A stretch of DNA of 64,000 bases from Microvirga lenta (GCF_020532555.1 NZ_JAJBBR010000005.1:372001-436000); one strand, 5' to 3'. Shown: positions 25,450-35,260, counted from the first letter of the stretch. A program made the numbers and translations. The notes: generated from the sequence alone by a model not told the origin.

Positions 25450-25537
25450 CCTTCATCCCCGGGAGCTTCGATCGCCGCGAAGGCAGGCAGCACCAGTAAC
25501 ACGCCTTTCCCGATCCGAGAAAGTCCGGGCGCCCTTC

Positions 25538-26050
25538 TCAGAGACCGAAAGAGCCGTCTGCGATATCCGACGCTTCGAGATAGATCTGCACGAGCCTCTC
25601 GCAGCCCTCGCGGTCCTCCTCGTCGAACCGGGCCGGGTTCGGGCTGTCCAGATCGAGGACGCCGAGAACCCGGCCATCCTTGACGAGGGGCACGACCAGC
25701 TCCGAGCGGGAGGCGCTGTCGCAGGCGATATGGCCCGGGAAGGCGTGAACGTCGGGCACCACGACCGAGGCCTTCCGCTCCACGGCGGTGCCGCAGACCC
25801 CGCGTCCCACGGCGATGCGCACGCAGGCGACCTTGCCCTGGAAAGGCCCCAGGACGAGCTCCCCTCCCCGCATGAAGTAGAACCCCGCCCAGTTCAGATC
25901 GGGCATGAGATCGTAGAGCAGGGCCGACATGTTGGCCGCATTGGCGATCGCATCGGGCTCGCCGTGGAGCAGGCCGGAGAGCTGCTGGGCGAGGGAGGCG
26001 TAGAAGTCCTGCTTGCTGCCGGACACGGGAAGGGCGGTCGGTGTGAACAT
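25538..26050 (-). CDS. msrC: Free methionine-(R)-sulfoxide reductase (GAF domain)
   Basis: 170 residues forming one GAF domain. The three cysteines of the fRMsr family are present at 76 ('VACVRIA'), 86 ('GRGVCGTA') and 110 ('PGHIACDSAS'). It reduces free L-methionine-(R)-sulfoxide using thioredoxin and so repairs oxidised methionine in the cytoplasm. Length is normal. It is divergent from hemN, and the 140-bp gap carries an FNR box closer to hemN. Confidence 0.9.
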   Translation of the reverse strand: MFTPTALPVSGSKQDFYASLAQQLSGLLHGEPDAIANAANMSALLYDLMPDLNWAGFYFMRGGELVLGPFQGKVACVRIAVGRGVCGTAVERKASVVVPDVHAFPGHIACDSASRSELVVPLVKDGRVLGVLDLDSPNPARFDEEDREGCERLVQIYLEASDIADGSFGL

Positions 26051-26105
26051 GGGGCTGATTTATGGGTCCGCCGCCCCCTTGTCCAGGGCCGCGGAGCGCC
26101 GGGAA

Positions 26106-26119
26106 TTGATCGTGATCAA
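26106..26119. promoter_or_regulatory. FNR/FixK-type anaerobox upstream of hemN
   Basis: TTGAT-CGTG-ATCAA is a perfect match to the FNR/FnrN/FixK consensus TTGAT-N4-ATCAA. It lies 72 bp upstream of the hemN ATG, a suitable place for an activator under low oxygen. Confidence 0.85.
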
Positions 26120-26191
26120 GGCTTGCGGGCAGGCGGCGGCTTATGCCGGGTGCCGTCCGGCGTCGCCCCGGTCATGAACAAGAGGCAAGTC

Positions 26192-27529
26192 ATGTCCAAC
26201 GATCTCGTTCGGCGCTACGGCAGCCTGCCGGTGCCGCGCTACACCTCCTATCCGACGGCCGCCGAGTTCTCGCCGGAGGTCGGGGCATCCGACCACGAGA
26301 ACTGGCTGCGGCGGCTCGATCTCGGGGAGAGCGTGTCGGTCTATCTCCACGTCCCCTATTGCCGCCAGCTTTGCCATTATTGCGGGTGCCACACCAAGGT
26401 GGCGCGGCGGGACGAGGTGGTGCAGCGCTACCGCGAGAGCCTGGAGGCCGAGATCGCGCTCGCGTCCCGGCATCTGCAGGGGCGCCTCCGGGTGGCCCGG
26501 CTGCACTGGGGCGGAGGAACGCCGAGCATTCTCGGGCCCGACGGTCTTGCATCCGTCATGGACGTGCTGTCGCGGCACGCCGTGTTCGAGGACGGGTTCG
26601 AACATGCCATCGAACTCGACCCGCGCTACGTGGACGAGACGCTGGCGCAGGGGCTTGCCGCCATCGGGGTCAACCGGGCCAGCCTGGGCGTTCAGGACCT
26701 CGATGCGCAGGTCCAGGTCGCCATCGGGCGCGTGCAGCCGCTGGAGACGGTCGAGAAAGCGGCCGGGCTGCTGCGCGCTGCCGGAATCGAGCGCCTGAAC
26801 TTCGACCTGATGTACGGCCTGCCCCACCAGACGGTCGCATCGGTCCGGGCGACCTGCGCCAAGGTTTTGGCCCTTCGGCCCGAGCGCATCGCCTGCTACG
26901 GCTATGCCCACATGCCCCGGCGCAAGGCGCAGCAGCGCCTCATCGACGAAGCGGCCCTGCCCGGAGCCGAGGAGCGCTTCCTGCAGTCGCAGGCCGTGGC
27001 CGAGGAGTTCACCGGCAACGGTTATGTCGCCATCGGGCTCGATCATTTCGGCCGTCCGGACGACCCTCTCGCCGCCGCCAGCCGCTCAGGGCAGCTCCAT
27101 CGCAACTTCCAGGGATACACCGACGACGACCGGCCGGTTTTGATCGGCTTCGGCGCCTCGGCCATCTCCCAGCTCCCCGAAGGCTACATTCAGAACGTCG
27201 CGGATATCGGCACCTACATGCGCAGCATCGCCGAAGGCAGGCTCGCCTCCGTCCGTGGCTACCGCCTGACCTCGGACGACCGGGCCAGGGGCTCGATCAT
27301 CGAGACCCTGATGTGCAATTTCCGCGTGGATCTGAGCACTCACGCAGTCCGGGGCGCCTATACGAATGAGCTGGCCCTGTTGCGCCCCCTGGCCGAGGAC
27401 GGCTTGATCACGCTGGAGGACGAAACCGTCGCCGTGACCGAAGCCGGCCGGCCCTTCGTTCGCCTCGCGGCCTCCGCATTCGACAGGTTCCGCGCTGCCG
27501 ACGTGGCGCGTTTCAGCCCCGCCGTGTGA
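26192..27529 (+). CDS. hemN: Oxygen-independent coproporphyrinogen III oxidase
   Basis: 445 residues. A radical-SAM enzyme converting coproporphyrinogen III to protoporphyrinogen IX without oxygen. The cluster motif CxxxCxxC is 'YCRQLCHYCGC' (C57, C61, C64). 'LHWGGGTPSIL', 'NRASLGVQDLD' and 'YGLPHQT' are typical of HemN, as is the full-length C-terminal domain. ATG 26192 has AGAGG seven bases upstream; ATG 26174 is an alternative. The FNR box upstream predicts induction in micro-oxic conditions. Confidence 0.93.
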   Translation: MSNDLVRRYGSLPVPRYTSYPTAAEFSPEVGASDHENWLRRLDLGESVSVYLHVPYCRQLCHYCGCHTKVARRDEVVQRYRESLEAEIALASRHLQGRLRVARLHWGGGTPSILGPDGLASVMDVLSRHAVFEDGFEHAIELDPRYVDETLAQGLAAIGVNRASLGVQDLDAQVQVAIGRVQPLETVEKAAGLLRAAGIERLNFDLMYGLPHQTVASVRATCAKVLALRPERIACYGYAHMPRRKAQQRLIDEAALPGAEERFLQSQAVAEEFTGNGYVAIGLDHFGRPDDPLAAASRSGQLHRNFQGYTDDDRPVLIGFGASAISQLPEGYIQNVADIGTYMRSIAEGRLASVRGYRLTSDDRARGSIIETLMCNFRVDLSTHAVRGAYTNELALLRPLAEDGLITLEDETVAVTEAGRPFVRLAASAFDRFRAADVARFSPAV

Positions 27530-27548
27530 CGGCTGCCATCCATTCAAC

Positions 27549-27580
27549 ACAGGTGGGCCGTGAACCCACGGCCCGCCTGT
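27549..27580. terminator. Bidirectional terminator between hemN and the ABC exporter
   Basis: A 14-bp stem (ACAGGTGGGCCGTG against CCACGGCCCGCCTGT, with one wobble) sits in the 52-bp gap between two convergent genes. Confidence 0.65.
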
Positions 27581-27581
27581 C

Positions 27582-29393
27582 TCATTCCGCGGCCAGTCCG
27601 AACCGGTCGTCCTTTGCGAATTCCAGTCCCTGGTGGTCGCAGAGGCGGCGGTAGAGCCCCCCTTGGCGGTACAGGCTCTCGTGGGATCCCTCCTCCACGA
27701 TCCGCCCCTTGTCGAAGACGAGGATCCGGTCGAGAGCCCTCACGGTCGCGAGGCGGTGGGCGATCACGATGGAGGTGCGCCCCTCCATGAGCCGCTCCAT
27801 CGCCTGCTGGATCAGCACCTCCGACTCCGAATCGAGGGCGGAGGTCGCCTCGTCCAGGATGAGGATCGGCGCATCGGCCAGGAAGGCGCGGGCAATCGCC
27901 ACCCTCTGGCGCTCGCCGCCCGACAGCTTCACGCCGCGCTCGCCCACGAGGGTGCCATATCCCTTCGGGAGGCGCGTGATGAAGTCGTGCGCATTGGCCA
28001 GGCGTGCCGCGCGCTCGATCTCCGCCATGGTCGCGCCCGGACGGGCATAGGCGATGTTCTCCGCGAGGGTGCGGTGGAACAGGATCGGCTCCTGCTGGAC
28101 GATGGCGATCTGCGCCCTCAGGGAAGCCTGCTGCGCCTCCGCAATGTCCTGCCCGTCGATGCGGATGCTGCCGCCGTTCAGGTCGTAGAGGCGCTGGATG
28201 AGCTTGACGAGGGTCGTCTTGCCCGATCCCGACGGCCCGACGAGACCGACGCGCTCGCCTGCCCGGATGACGAGCGACAGGTCCCGATAGAGCGGGGTCG
28301 CATGGCCGGCATAGTGGAAGTCCACATGCTCGAAGGCGATCTCGCCCCGCCCGATCCGGATCGGCCGCGCATCGGGACGATCGACCACGCCGAAGGGCTC
28401 CCGGTGGATCGCCACCAGCTCCTCCATGTCGTTCACGGAGCGGCGCAGGTTGTTCACGTGCATGCCCACGTCGCGCAGATAACCGTGGATCACGAAGTAG
28501 GTCGTGAGCACGTAGGCGAGGTCGCCGGGCGTCGCATCGCCGCTCCACCACAGCCACAACGCCGTGCCGATGATGGCCGCCCGGATGGCCAGCAGGGCGA
28601 TGAACTGCACGGTTCCGCTGTTCGTCCCCCGCTGCCAGAGGCGACGGGTGCGGCTCTGCCACTTGTCGAGCACCCGCGTGAGGCGCAGGTCCTCCCGCTC
28701 CTCGGCCCCGAAGGCCTTCACCACCGCATTGCAGCTCATGGCATCGGCGAGCGTGCCGCCCACCTTCGTGTCCCACGCGTTCGCAAGCCGCGCGGCCGGA
28801 GCGACGTAGCGCGTGGCAAGCAGCACGGTCATGACGATGAAGGCCGCCGTGCCCACGGCGACGACGAGGCCCATGACGGGCCAGTGCAGCCCGAGGACCA
28901 CCATCGACCCGACCAGCACGACGAGGGACGGCAGGAGCGCCAGAAGAAGCGTGTCGTGCATCAGGTCGAGAGCCCACATGCCGCGCGTGATCTTGCGCAC
29001 GGTCGAGCCGGCGAAGCTGTTGGCATGCCAGTCCGTCGAGAAGCGCTGCACGCGCGCGAAAGCATCCTGCGCCACGCTGCTCATGACCCGCAGCGTCAGC
29101 TCGACGATGCCGTAGAAGGCCAGATGCCTCATGACGATCGTGACGAGGCCGAGCCCGGTCATGAGGGCGAAGGCCACGAGAGCCGCGTGGAGCGCGGCGT
29201 CACGGTCGGCCTCGCCCACCGTGATGGCGTCGACGAGGCGGCCGGCAAAGACGGGCATGAACACGTCCGCGAGCGTGGACGCCATCATGGTCCCGACGAT
29301 CAGGCCGACATAGCCCGGCTGGCCGCGCCAGTGCCGGAAAGTGAATCGCAGAACGTCGCGGGTCGCATCCCCGCTCTTGGTGTCTCGGGTCAT
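27582..29393 (-). CDS. ABC exporter, fused permease and ATPase
   Basis: 603 residues. Six-helix ABC transmembrane domain in the first 330 residues, then the nucleotide-binding domain with Walker A 'GPSGSGKTTLV', 'QQEPILF', signature 'LSGGERQR', Walker B 'ILILDEATSALD' and H-loop 'VIAHRLATV'. It works as a homodimer or as half of a heterodimer. Lipid, peptide or drug export is possible; the substrate cannot be told. Length matches MsbA-like half-exporters. Monocistronic, convergent with hemN. Confidence 0.9.
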   Translation of the reverse strand: MTRDTKSGDATRDVLRFTFRHWRGQPGYVGLIVGTMMASTLADVFMPVFAGRLVDAITVGEADRDAALHAALVAFALMTGLGLVTIVMRHLAFYGIVELTLRVMSSVAQDAFARVQRFSTDWHANSFAGSTVRKITRGMWALDLMHDTLLLALLPSLVVLVGSMVVLGLHWPVMGLVVAVGTAAFIVMTVLLATRYVAPAARLANAWDTKVGGTLADAMSCNAVVKAFGAEEREDLRLTRVLDKWQSRTRRLWQRGTNSGTVQFIALLAIRAAIIGTALWLWWSGDATPGDLAYVLTTYFVIHGYLRDVGMHVNNLRRSVNDMEELVAIHREPFGVVDRPDARPIRIGRGEIAFEHVDFHYAGHATPLYRDLSLVIRAGERVGLVGPSGSGKTTLVKLIQRLYDLNGGSIRIDGQDIAEAQQASLRAQIAIVQQEPILFHRTLAENIAYARPGATMAEIERAARLANAHDFITRLPKGYGTLVGERGVKLSGGERQRVAIARAFLADAPILILDEATSALDSESEVLIQQAMERLMEGRTSIVIAHRLATVRALDRILVFDKGRIVEEGSHESLYRQGGLYRRLCDHQGLEFAKDDRFGLAAE

Positions 29394-29673
29394 GAGATGA
29401 ACAGGCCGCGCAAGGCAGGCCTTTCCTCGAAAGCACGGAGCGATCTCTCACGACGGACTCAGGGCGCGTCGGAATTCGCTCGTCGAAAAATGGTGGAGGG
29501 TCGCGCGTGCAGGACCCGGCGGTCCCGCGTCGTCAAGCCTAGAGCTTGGATGCGGGAGGGTTGTTGAGCAAGCATTTAAAGGCCATGCACTCCTCCCTCT
29601 CTGAAAGCAAACCTGACAGGGAAATACAGTATTCGGACGAACTTGGCAACCTCTCGCCCCGTTCTCGACTACG

Positions 29674-30216
29674 TCACACGCAATCGAGCGGCCGATGTGG
29701 TCCCGGCGGAAGATCAACGCGGATCGTGTCGCCGGGTTTCACCTCTCCGTCCTGCAGGACGACCGCCATCACGCCGGACTTGCGGATGAGGTTTCCCTCC
29801 GCGTCGCGGCCGAGGACCGCCTTCATCAGCCCCTTCTGGAACCGGTCGATCTGAACGCAGGGATTGCGCAAGCCGGTCACTTCGATGATCGCGTCGTCGC
29901 CGAGATGCAGCCGCGCGCCTGTCGGCAGGGCCAGGAGATCGATGCCCCGCGTGGTGATGTTCTCGCCCATCTCGCCCGCAGCGACGGAGAATCCCGCGCC
30001 CTGCAATTCCTCGAACAGTTCGGAATGGATCAGGTGAACCTGGCGCAGATTGGGCTGGCTCGGATCCTTGGCCACGCGGGAGCGATGCTTGACGGTCCGG
30101 CCTGCATGGGCATCGCCCTCGACCCCCAGCCCGGTCAGAAGGCGGATGCCGGAGCGGTTGGACTTGCTGAACGAGTGCGAGGCACTGCAGCTCACGGCGG
30201 TGATGATGGCGCTCAT
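29674..30216 (-). CDS. MOSC domain protein
   Basis: About 180 residues. A molybdenum-cofactor sulfurase C-terminal (MOSC) domain with the conserved 'GLRNPCVQID' containing the cysteine thought to carry sulfur or bind Moco. The N-terminal 'GLGVEGDAHAGRTVKHRSR' and 'VHLIHSELFEEL' match the YiiM-type family. ATG 30216 gives the usual N terminus ('MSAIITAVSCSASHSFSK'); the frame continues to 30279. It may act in Moco-dependent detoxification of N-hydroxylated compounds. A DUF488 gene lies 66 bp upstream on the same strand. Confidence 0.85.
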   Translation of the reverse strand: MSAIITAVSCSASHSFSKSNRSGIRLLTGLGVEGDAHAGRTVKHRSRVAKDPSQPNLRQVHLIHSELFEELQGAGFSVAAGEMGENITTRGIDLLALPTGARLHLGDDAIIEVTGLRNPCVQIDRFQKGLMKAVLGRDAEGNLIRKSGVMAVVLQDGEVKPGDTIRVDLPPGPHRPLDCV

Positions 30217-30282
30217 TCGTCTCAAATGCTCCGTCCGAATCCGGGCCAGCGGAGCCCGTGCGGCGCGATCTGTCAACACCGT

Positions 30283-30729
30283 TCAGGGAACGGAGAGATC
30301 CACGATCTCGAGCCCCTTGGCTGCAAGCCGCTGCGCCAGGACGCGCCGGTGGCAATTGGCAGGATCGCGCTCGAAGCAGAGCAGACAGACCGGACGGCTT
30401 TCGGCAAGCACCGTCAGCTCCGCGAGGGCATCCTGAGCCGGCTGAGTGTCGAGAACCTCCTGGCAATAGATGCGCCGCATCAGCTCCCCATCGCCGGCCC
30501 GTGCGGCCTGGCGCCCTTCCTTCGGGGTGCCGAGTTGCCTGAAATGCTGATAGCCGATGTCCCGGCCGGCCAGAGCATCCTTCAGGGCGGACTTGGAGAA
30601 CCCGCGCTTGCGCGACAACGCCACCGCGCGCACGTCCGCGAGGATCGAAACGCCCGAATCCTGCAGAACGGTGAGGAAACGGTCCATGTCCGCTCCCTCG
30701 TATCCGATCGTGAAGACCTGCTTGCTCAT
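30283..30729 (-). CDS. DUF488 domain protein
   Basis: 148 residues. 'VFTIGYEGADMDRFL', 'ILADVRAVALSRKRGFSK' and 'LCFERDPANCHRRVLAQRL' are the DUF488 hallmarks, including the Cys and the CHR triad at the end. The family's biochemical role is unclear; the motif suggests a nucleic-acid or nucleotide-linked enzyme. It lies between a MOSC gene and a hypothetical membrane protein, all on the minus strand with short gaps, so probably one transcript. Confidence 0.85.
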   Translation of the reverse strand: MSKQVFTIGYEGADMDRFLTVLQDSGVSILADVRAVALSRKRGFSKSALKDALAGRDIGYQHFRQLGTPKEGRQAARAGDGELMRRIYCQEVLDTQPAQDALAELTVLAESRPVCLLCFERDPANCHRRVLAQRLAAKGLEIVDLSVP

Positions 30730-30744
30730 GCAGGAACGGGGGTC

Positions 30745-31302
30745 CTACATCGACGGCTGCGGACGCCCCTGCAGCTGCGGCTGCTTGTAGGGCCGCAGGG
30801 CATCGGGAATCCGCATGTCGCGCGGCGTCTGGAAATCGCTCGCTGCGCCGCGCATCTGATCCGCCGGACGCGGCAGGCCGCTGCGGTCGCTGTAGTCCCA
30901 GCGCCGCGCGCGCTCCTGCATGGATTGTCCGGTCAGGGCATTGGCGCACATGACGTCGAGTACGGTGACGCCTGCCACGGCGCCCATGGCGATCCCCACG
31001 CGATCCCGATCGGCGTCGGATTCGTTCAGCTCCTTGCCGAGCGTCGCGAGATCGAGGGCATCGCCGCCGATGCGTCCCCAGATCCACGGCGTCGGATCCT
31101 TGGACGCGAGAATGCCCACGCCCGTCACGATCTCGCGCACGCCGTAAGCCCGGATCAGCCTCTCGTGCCGCTCCATGCCGAGCCAGCGGGCGACGCTTCT
31201 GCCGCCGAACAATTCGACCGCGCCGAGGGCGATGCTGAACCATCCGAGGCCGCGGGCGAGCGCATCGGCCGATTGGCGGGAACCTGAGCGATGATGAGCC
31301 AT
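30745..31302 (-). CDS. Conserved hypothetical membrane-associated protein
   Basis: 185 residues. 'RGLGWFSIALGAVELFGGRSVARWLGM', 'AYGVREIVTGVGILAS' and 'MGAVAGVTVLDVMCANAL' look like three or four short membrane-embedded helices. The C-terminal 60 residues are polar and proline-rich. Similar segments occur at the N terminus of some membrane cyclase/dehydrase-like proteins of Rhizobiales. No enzymatic motif is seen. It directly precedes the DUF488 gene (15-bp gap) and follows the alcohol dehydrogenase gene by 12 bp, so it may belong to that transcript. Confidence 0.6.
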   Translation of the reverse strand: MAHHRSGSRQSADALARGLGWFSIALGAVELFGGRSVARWLGMERHERLIRAYGVREIVTGVGILASKDPTPWIWGRIGGDALDLATLGKELNESDADRDRVGIAMGAVAGVTVLDVMCANALTGQSMQERARRWDYSDRSGLPRPADQMRGAASDFQTPRDMRIPDALRPYKQPQLQGRPQPSM

Positions 31303-31314
31303 GACAGCACCTCG

Positions 31315-32490
31315 TTAGGGTTTGAGAACAACCTTGATGCAGCCGTCCTTCTTATCGCGGAAGGTCCTGTACATCTCCGGACCGTCGTCCAGTCCGACAG
31401 TGTGGGTGATGACGAAGGACGGGTCGATCTGTCCTTCCTCGATCCGGCGCAGGAGGTCGTCCGTCCAGCGGTTCACATGGGTCTGCCCGGTGCGGATCGT
31501 GAGGCCCTTGTTCATGACGGCGCCGAACGGGATCTTGTCGAGAAGCCCGCCATAGACGCCCGCGACGGACAGCACGCCGGCAGGCCGGCACACATACATC
31601 ATCTCGCGCAGGACGTGCGGCCGATCGGTCTCCAGCATCACCGCCTGTTTGGCGCGATCGAGGATGGTATCGGGATGGGTCATGGAGACGTGAGCCTCGA
31701 GGCCCACCGCGTCGATGCACTTCTCGGGACCCTTGCCGCCGGTGAGCTCGTTCAGCCGCTCGATCACGCTCTCCTCCTGGAAGTTGATCGTGATCGCGCC
31801 GCCCGCCTCTGCCATGCTGAGGCGTTCGGGCAGGCGGTCGATGGCGATGACCTGCTTGGCGCCGAGGAGAAGGGCGCTGCGGATCGCCATCTGACCCACG
31901 GGCCCCGCGCCCCAGATCGCGACCGTATCCGTCGGCTCGATGTCGCACTGAACGGCGGCCTGCCAGCCCGTCGGGAAGATGTCGCTCAGGAAGAGAAGCT
32001 GCTCGTCGGGAATCCCGTTCGGCACCTTGATATGCGTCTTGTCGGCATAGGGAACGCGCAGGTATTCCGCCTGTCCGCCGGGATAGCCGCCCGTGAGGTG
32101 AGTGTAGCCGAAGAGGCCGGCGGTGGGATGGCCGAAGGCGGTCGCGGCGAGTTCGCCGTTGCGGTTCGTCCGCTCGCAGACCGAAAAGTTGCCGCGCTTG
32201 CACTGATCGCACTCGCCGCAGATGATGGTGAAGGGGATGACCACCCTGTCGCCGACCTTGAGGGAGCTCTTCGCCGCCGATCCGACCTCGACCACCTCTC
32301 CCATGGACTCGTGGCCCATGATGTCGCCCTTCTTCATGCCGGGCATGAAGTGGTCGTAGAGATGGAGGTCGGAGCCGCAGATGGCGCAGCTGGTCACCTT
32401 GATGATGGCGTCGCGGGAATCCTCGATCTCGGGATCGGGAACCGACTCGCACCGAATGTCACCCTTTCCGTACCAGCGCAAAGCTTTCAT
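31315..32490 (-). CDS. Zinc-dependent alcohol dehydrogenase (glutathione-independent FDH type)
   Basis: 391 residues of the MDR superfamily. Catalytic zinc site '[12 protein letters not shown]' and 'GHESMGEV', structural zinc site '[15 protein letters not shown]' and Rossmann motif '[11 protein letters not shown]'. The long insertions, '[20 protein letters not shown]', and the C-terminal half ('[12 protein letters not shown]', '[15 protein letters not shown]') are those of glutathione-independent formaldehyde dehydrogenase-like proteins. Such genes are abundant in Rhizobiales and the actual alcohol or aldehyde is usually unknown. Confidence 0.88.
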   Translation of the reverse strand: MKALRWYGKGDIRCESVPDPEIEDSRDAIIKVTSCAICGSDLHLYDHFMPGMKKGDIMGHESMGEVVEVGSAAKSSLKVGDRVVIPFTIICGECDQCKRGNFSVCERTNRNGELAATAFGHPTAGLFGYTHLTGGYPGGQAEYLRVPYADKTHIKVPNGIPDEQLLFLSDIFPTGWQAAVQCDIEPTDTVAIWGAGPVGQMAIRSALLLGAKQVIAIDRLPERLSMAEAGGAITINFQEESVIERLNELTGGKGPEKCIDAVGLEAHVSMTHPDTILDRAKQAVMLETDRPHVLREMMYVCRPAGVLSVAGVYGGLLDKIPFGAVMNKGLTIRTGQTHVNRWTDDLLRRIEEGQIDPSFVITHTVGLDDGPEMYRTFRDKKDGCIKVVLKP

Positions 32491-32630
32491 GGAAGTTCTC
32501 CCCTTGGGACAAGGCGCAAAAAGCCAAGCTCGCGCCCTCGTCTGATGCCGTAAAGGAAAAGACTTCTAGAGGGACTTTGCGTTCCCTGGCCGGCCCAAAA
32601 AAACGGAGCCTTACTCCCAAGGAGGCGGAC

Positions 32631-33056
32631 CTAGAGGTGCTCGGGAAGGCTCCGGATCAGCTGGGCGAGAGCGGGCTCCAGCACCTGGTGGGCTGCCTCC
32701 TCGACCTCGAACCACCGCGCATCGCGCTGGCCCTTCTCCCGCCACGACCTGAGCTGTTTGGACACCTCGAGCGGATAGACGTCGACCCGGCACAGGTCGA
32801 AATGTGTCGCCCGCCGCTTCCAGTAATCGTAATGCCCGAGGGGCTTCTGCTTGATCTCGCCCTTGACGCCGGCCTCCTCGACCGCCTCCTGCGCCGCCGC
32901 CTTGTGAGGCTTCTTGCCCTTCATGGGCCAGCCCTTGGGGATCAGCCACCGCCTGGTTTCCCGTGACGTTACGAGAAGCACCTCGACCCTGCCTTCCCTG
33001 ACCCGGAAGGGAAGCGCTGCGACCTGACTCAGTCGTTCTTTGGAGGTTCGGGGCAT
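32631..33056 (-). CDS. Nudix hydrolase
   Basis: 141 residues. 'RRWLIPKGWPMKGKKPHKAAAQ' and 'EAVEEAGVKGE' align with the Nudix box, but the first Glu and the Arg of GX5EX7REUXEE are replaced; the EExG core remains. This form is frequent in the diphosphoinositol/diadenosine-polyphosphate-like branch. It hydrolyses nucleoside or inositol diphosphate-linked compounds. It sits divergent to the inositol-monophosphatase gene, though 200 bp apart. Confidence 0.85.
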   Translation of the reverse strand: MPRTSKERLSQVAALPFRVREGRVEVLLVTSRETRRWLIPKGWPMKGKKPHKAAAQEAVEEAGVKGEIKQKPLGHYDYWKRRATHFDLCRVDVYPLEVSKQLRSWREKGQRDARWFEVEEAAHQVLEPALAQLIRSLPEHL

Positions 33057-33256
33057 TCGACCGTGAAGGATGGGGATTCCGAGAGCGTTCCTGCAAAGCC
33101 TAGTTGATTGGAGCCGGCTAATAAAGGATCAATTCGATGTGCTTTGGAGACATGGCCTTTCCTGACGGGAGCCGTTCCACGGCATTCGAGCAATCGATGA
33201 TGAATGCCTGACAACGTAGCAGCAAGCATTTTGATCCTGAGAGGCGAGCGGGGGCC

Positions 33257-34051
33257 ATGACACGAGACGGTTTGGAGACGAGGCTGGCGGCGGCCTGCGC
33301 CATTGCCAGGGAGGCAAGCATGCTGGCCCGCCGGCGCTTCCACGAGAGGCCGCGCTCGCAGCTGCCGGATTTCAAGGGGCACCAGGACTTCCTCACCGTC
33401 ACGGATGCGGAAGTCGAGGAGCTCATCCGAACCCGGCTCCACGGACTCTTTCCCGACGATGCCTTCTTCGGCGAAGAAGGCGGCGGCTCCTTCGCGCGGG
33501 ATGTCTGGGTCGTGGATCCCATCGACGGCACCGCCAACTTCGCCCGCGGCATCCCCCACTTCGCCATCTCGATCGCCTTCGTGCGCGACAACCGGGTGGA
33601 GATCGGGGTGATCTACGACGTGATGCAGGACGAGCTCTACACGGCTCTGCGCGGGGCCGGCGCCAGCCTCAACGGCCTGCCGATCCGCACCAGCGGCCTG
33701 GCCGAAATCCAGCACGCGACGGTGGAAGCCGGATGGTCGCCGCGCCTCACCCATGAGGTCTATGTGGACCTCGTGAAGAACCTGAAAGCGGCGGGCGCCA
33801 ACGTCCGTCGCGCAGGGTCGGGCACCCTGGGCCTCGCCTATGTGGCGGACGGACGGATCGACGCCTATTGCGAACTCCACATCAATTCCTGGGATGCCCT
33901 CGCGGGCCTCCTCATCGTGGAGGAGGCCGGGGGCTGGACCAACGATTTCCTGGCCGGGGACGGGCTTCGGAACGGCAATCCGGTTCTGGCCTGCACGGCG
34001 GAACTGGCTGACCGGCTGGTCGCGGCGACGGGCATCGCCAAGGCGCCCTGA
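33257..34051 (+). CDS. Inositol monophosphatase family protein
   Basis: 264 residues. Li+-sensitive phosphatase fold with 'FFGEEGG' (71-77), 'VDPIDGTANFARG' (86-98) and 'NSWDALAGLLIVEEAGG' supplying the Mg2+ ligands. It removes phosphate from myo-inositol phosphate or related sugar phosphates. It lies 162 bp upstream of an ABC importer operon whose binding protein seems fit for phosphorylated sugars, so it may act on the imported substrate. ATG 33257 is the natural start; GAGGCGAG precedes it. Confidence 0.9.
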   Translation: MTRDGLETRLAAACAIAREASMLARRRFHERPRSQLPDFKGHQDFLTVTDAEVEELIRTRLHGLFPDDAFFGEEGGGSFARDVWVVDPIDGTANFARGIPHFAISIAFVRDNRVEIGVIYDVMQDELYTALRGAGASLNGLPIRTSGLAEIQHATVEAGWSPRLTHEVYVDLVKNLKAAGANVRRAGSGTLGLAYVADGRIDAYCELHINSWDALAGLLIVEEAGGWTNDFLAGDGLRNGNPVLACTAELADRLVAATGIAKAP

Positions 34052-34213
34052 TCGCTCCATCGCCCGGCGTTTCTCCGTCGGCCCGTGCGGGCGCGGCTCG
34101 ATCATCCTGAAAGCCGAAGCCAAAACTTTCGGCAAACGTCTTGACCTCTCCGCCCAATGGTTGGAGCTTAGCCGACCAAGAAAAAAATTCACAAGCCGAA
34201 CGGGAGGATGCCT

Positions 34214-35260
34214 ATGACACGTCGAAACAGCCTTTTTGCCGCCACGATGCTGGCGGGTACGGCCGCCGCCTTTTCCCTCATGTCCACGGGAGCAGCCCAG
34301 GCACAGGGCGCGCTCGTCATGTACTGCGCCGTGCAGGAGGAATGGTGCCGCGCCATGACCAGCGCCTTCGAGCGCGAGACCGGCATCAAGGTCTCGATGA
34401 CCCGCAAGAGCTCCGGCGAGATCTATGCGCAGGTGAAGGCGGAAGCTCAGAACCCTCGCGCCGACATCTGGTGGGGCGGCACCGGCGACCCCCACATGCA
34501 GGCGGCCGAGGAAGGCCTGACCATGGAATACAAGTCGCCGAACATGGGCGAGCTGCAGGACTGGGCCGTCCGTCAGTGGGAGCAGTCGAAGAACCGCACC
34601 GTCGGCATCTACTCGGGCGCTCTCGGCTTCGGCTACAACACCGAGCTCGTCAAGGCGAACGGGATCAAGGAGCCGAAGTGCTGGGCCGACCTCCTCAATG
34701 AGGACCTGAAGGACGAGGTGCAGGTCGCGGACCCGAATTCATCCGGCACCGCCTATACCCTCCTTGCCACCATCGTTCAGCTGATGGGCGAGGAGAAGGG
34801 CTTCGAATACCTCAAGTCCCTGCACAAGAACGTCAACCAGTACACCAAGTCAGGCGCGGCTCCGGCCAAGGCGACGGCACTGGGAGAAACCACTGTCGGC
34901 ATCGTCTTCATGCACGACATGGTGACGATGGTGGTGGACAACGCACCGGTGAAGGTCGTGGCTCCCTGCGAGGGCACGGGTTACGAGATCGGCTCGATGT
35001 CGATCATCAAGGGCGCCAAGAACCTCGAGAACGCGAAGAAATTCTACGACTGGGCCCTGACCCCGGCCGCTCAGAAGCTCGGCGCGGAAGCCAAGTCCTA
35101 TCAGGTTCCCTCCAACAAGAACACGCCGGTGCCGCCGCAGGCGCCGAAGCTCGACGAGATCAAGCTGATCAACTTCGACTTCGCCAAGTACGGCTCGTCG
35201 GAAGAGCGCAGGCGCCTCCTGTCCAAGTGGGACAACGAGGTGAAGAACCTGCCGAAGTAG
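34214..35260 (+). CDS. ABC importer substrate-binding protein (AfuA-like)
   Basis: 348 residues with a signal peptide ('FAATMLAGTAAAFSLMSTGAAQAQ'). It belongs to the class usually labelled iron(III)-binding. Key residues: 'VQEEWC', 'RKSSGEIYAQ' with Ser, 'GIVFMHDMVT' (His234, Asp235) and 'PCEGTGYEIGS' (Glu258). In AfuA of Actinobacillus, which binds hexose phosphates, His, Asp and Glu at the same spacing hold the phosphosugar. Paired tyrosines typical of true iron binders are not evident. ATG 34214 has GGGAGG six bases upstream; the ATG at 34208 is inside that spacing. Confidence 0.82.
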   Translation: MTRRNSLFAATMLAGTAAAFSLMSTGAAQAQGALVMYCAVQEEWCRAMTSAFERETGIKVSMTRKSSGEIYAQVKAEAQNPRADIWWGGTGDPHMQAAEEGLTMEYKSPNMGELQDWAVRQWEQSKNRTVGIYSGALGFGYNTELVKANGIKEPKCWADLLNEDLKDEVQVADPNSSGTAYTLLATIVQLMGEEKGFEYLKSLHKNVNQYTKSGAAPAKATALGETTVGIVFMHDMVTMVVDNAPVKVVAPCEGTGYEIGSMSIIKGAKNLENAKKFYDWALTPAAQKLGAEAKSYQVPSNKNTPVPPQAPKLDEIKLINFDFAKYGSSEERRRLLSKWDNEVKNLPK

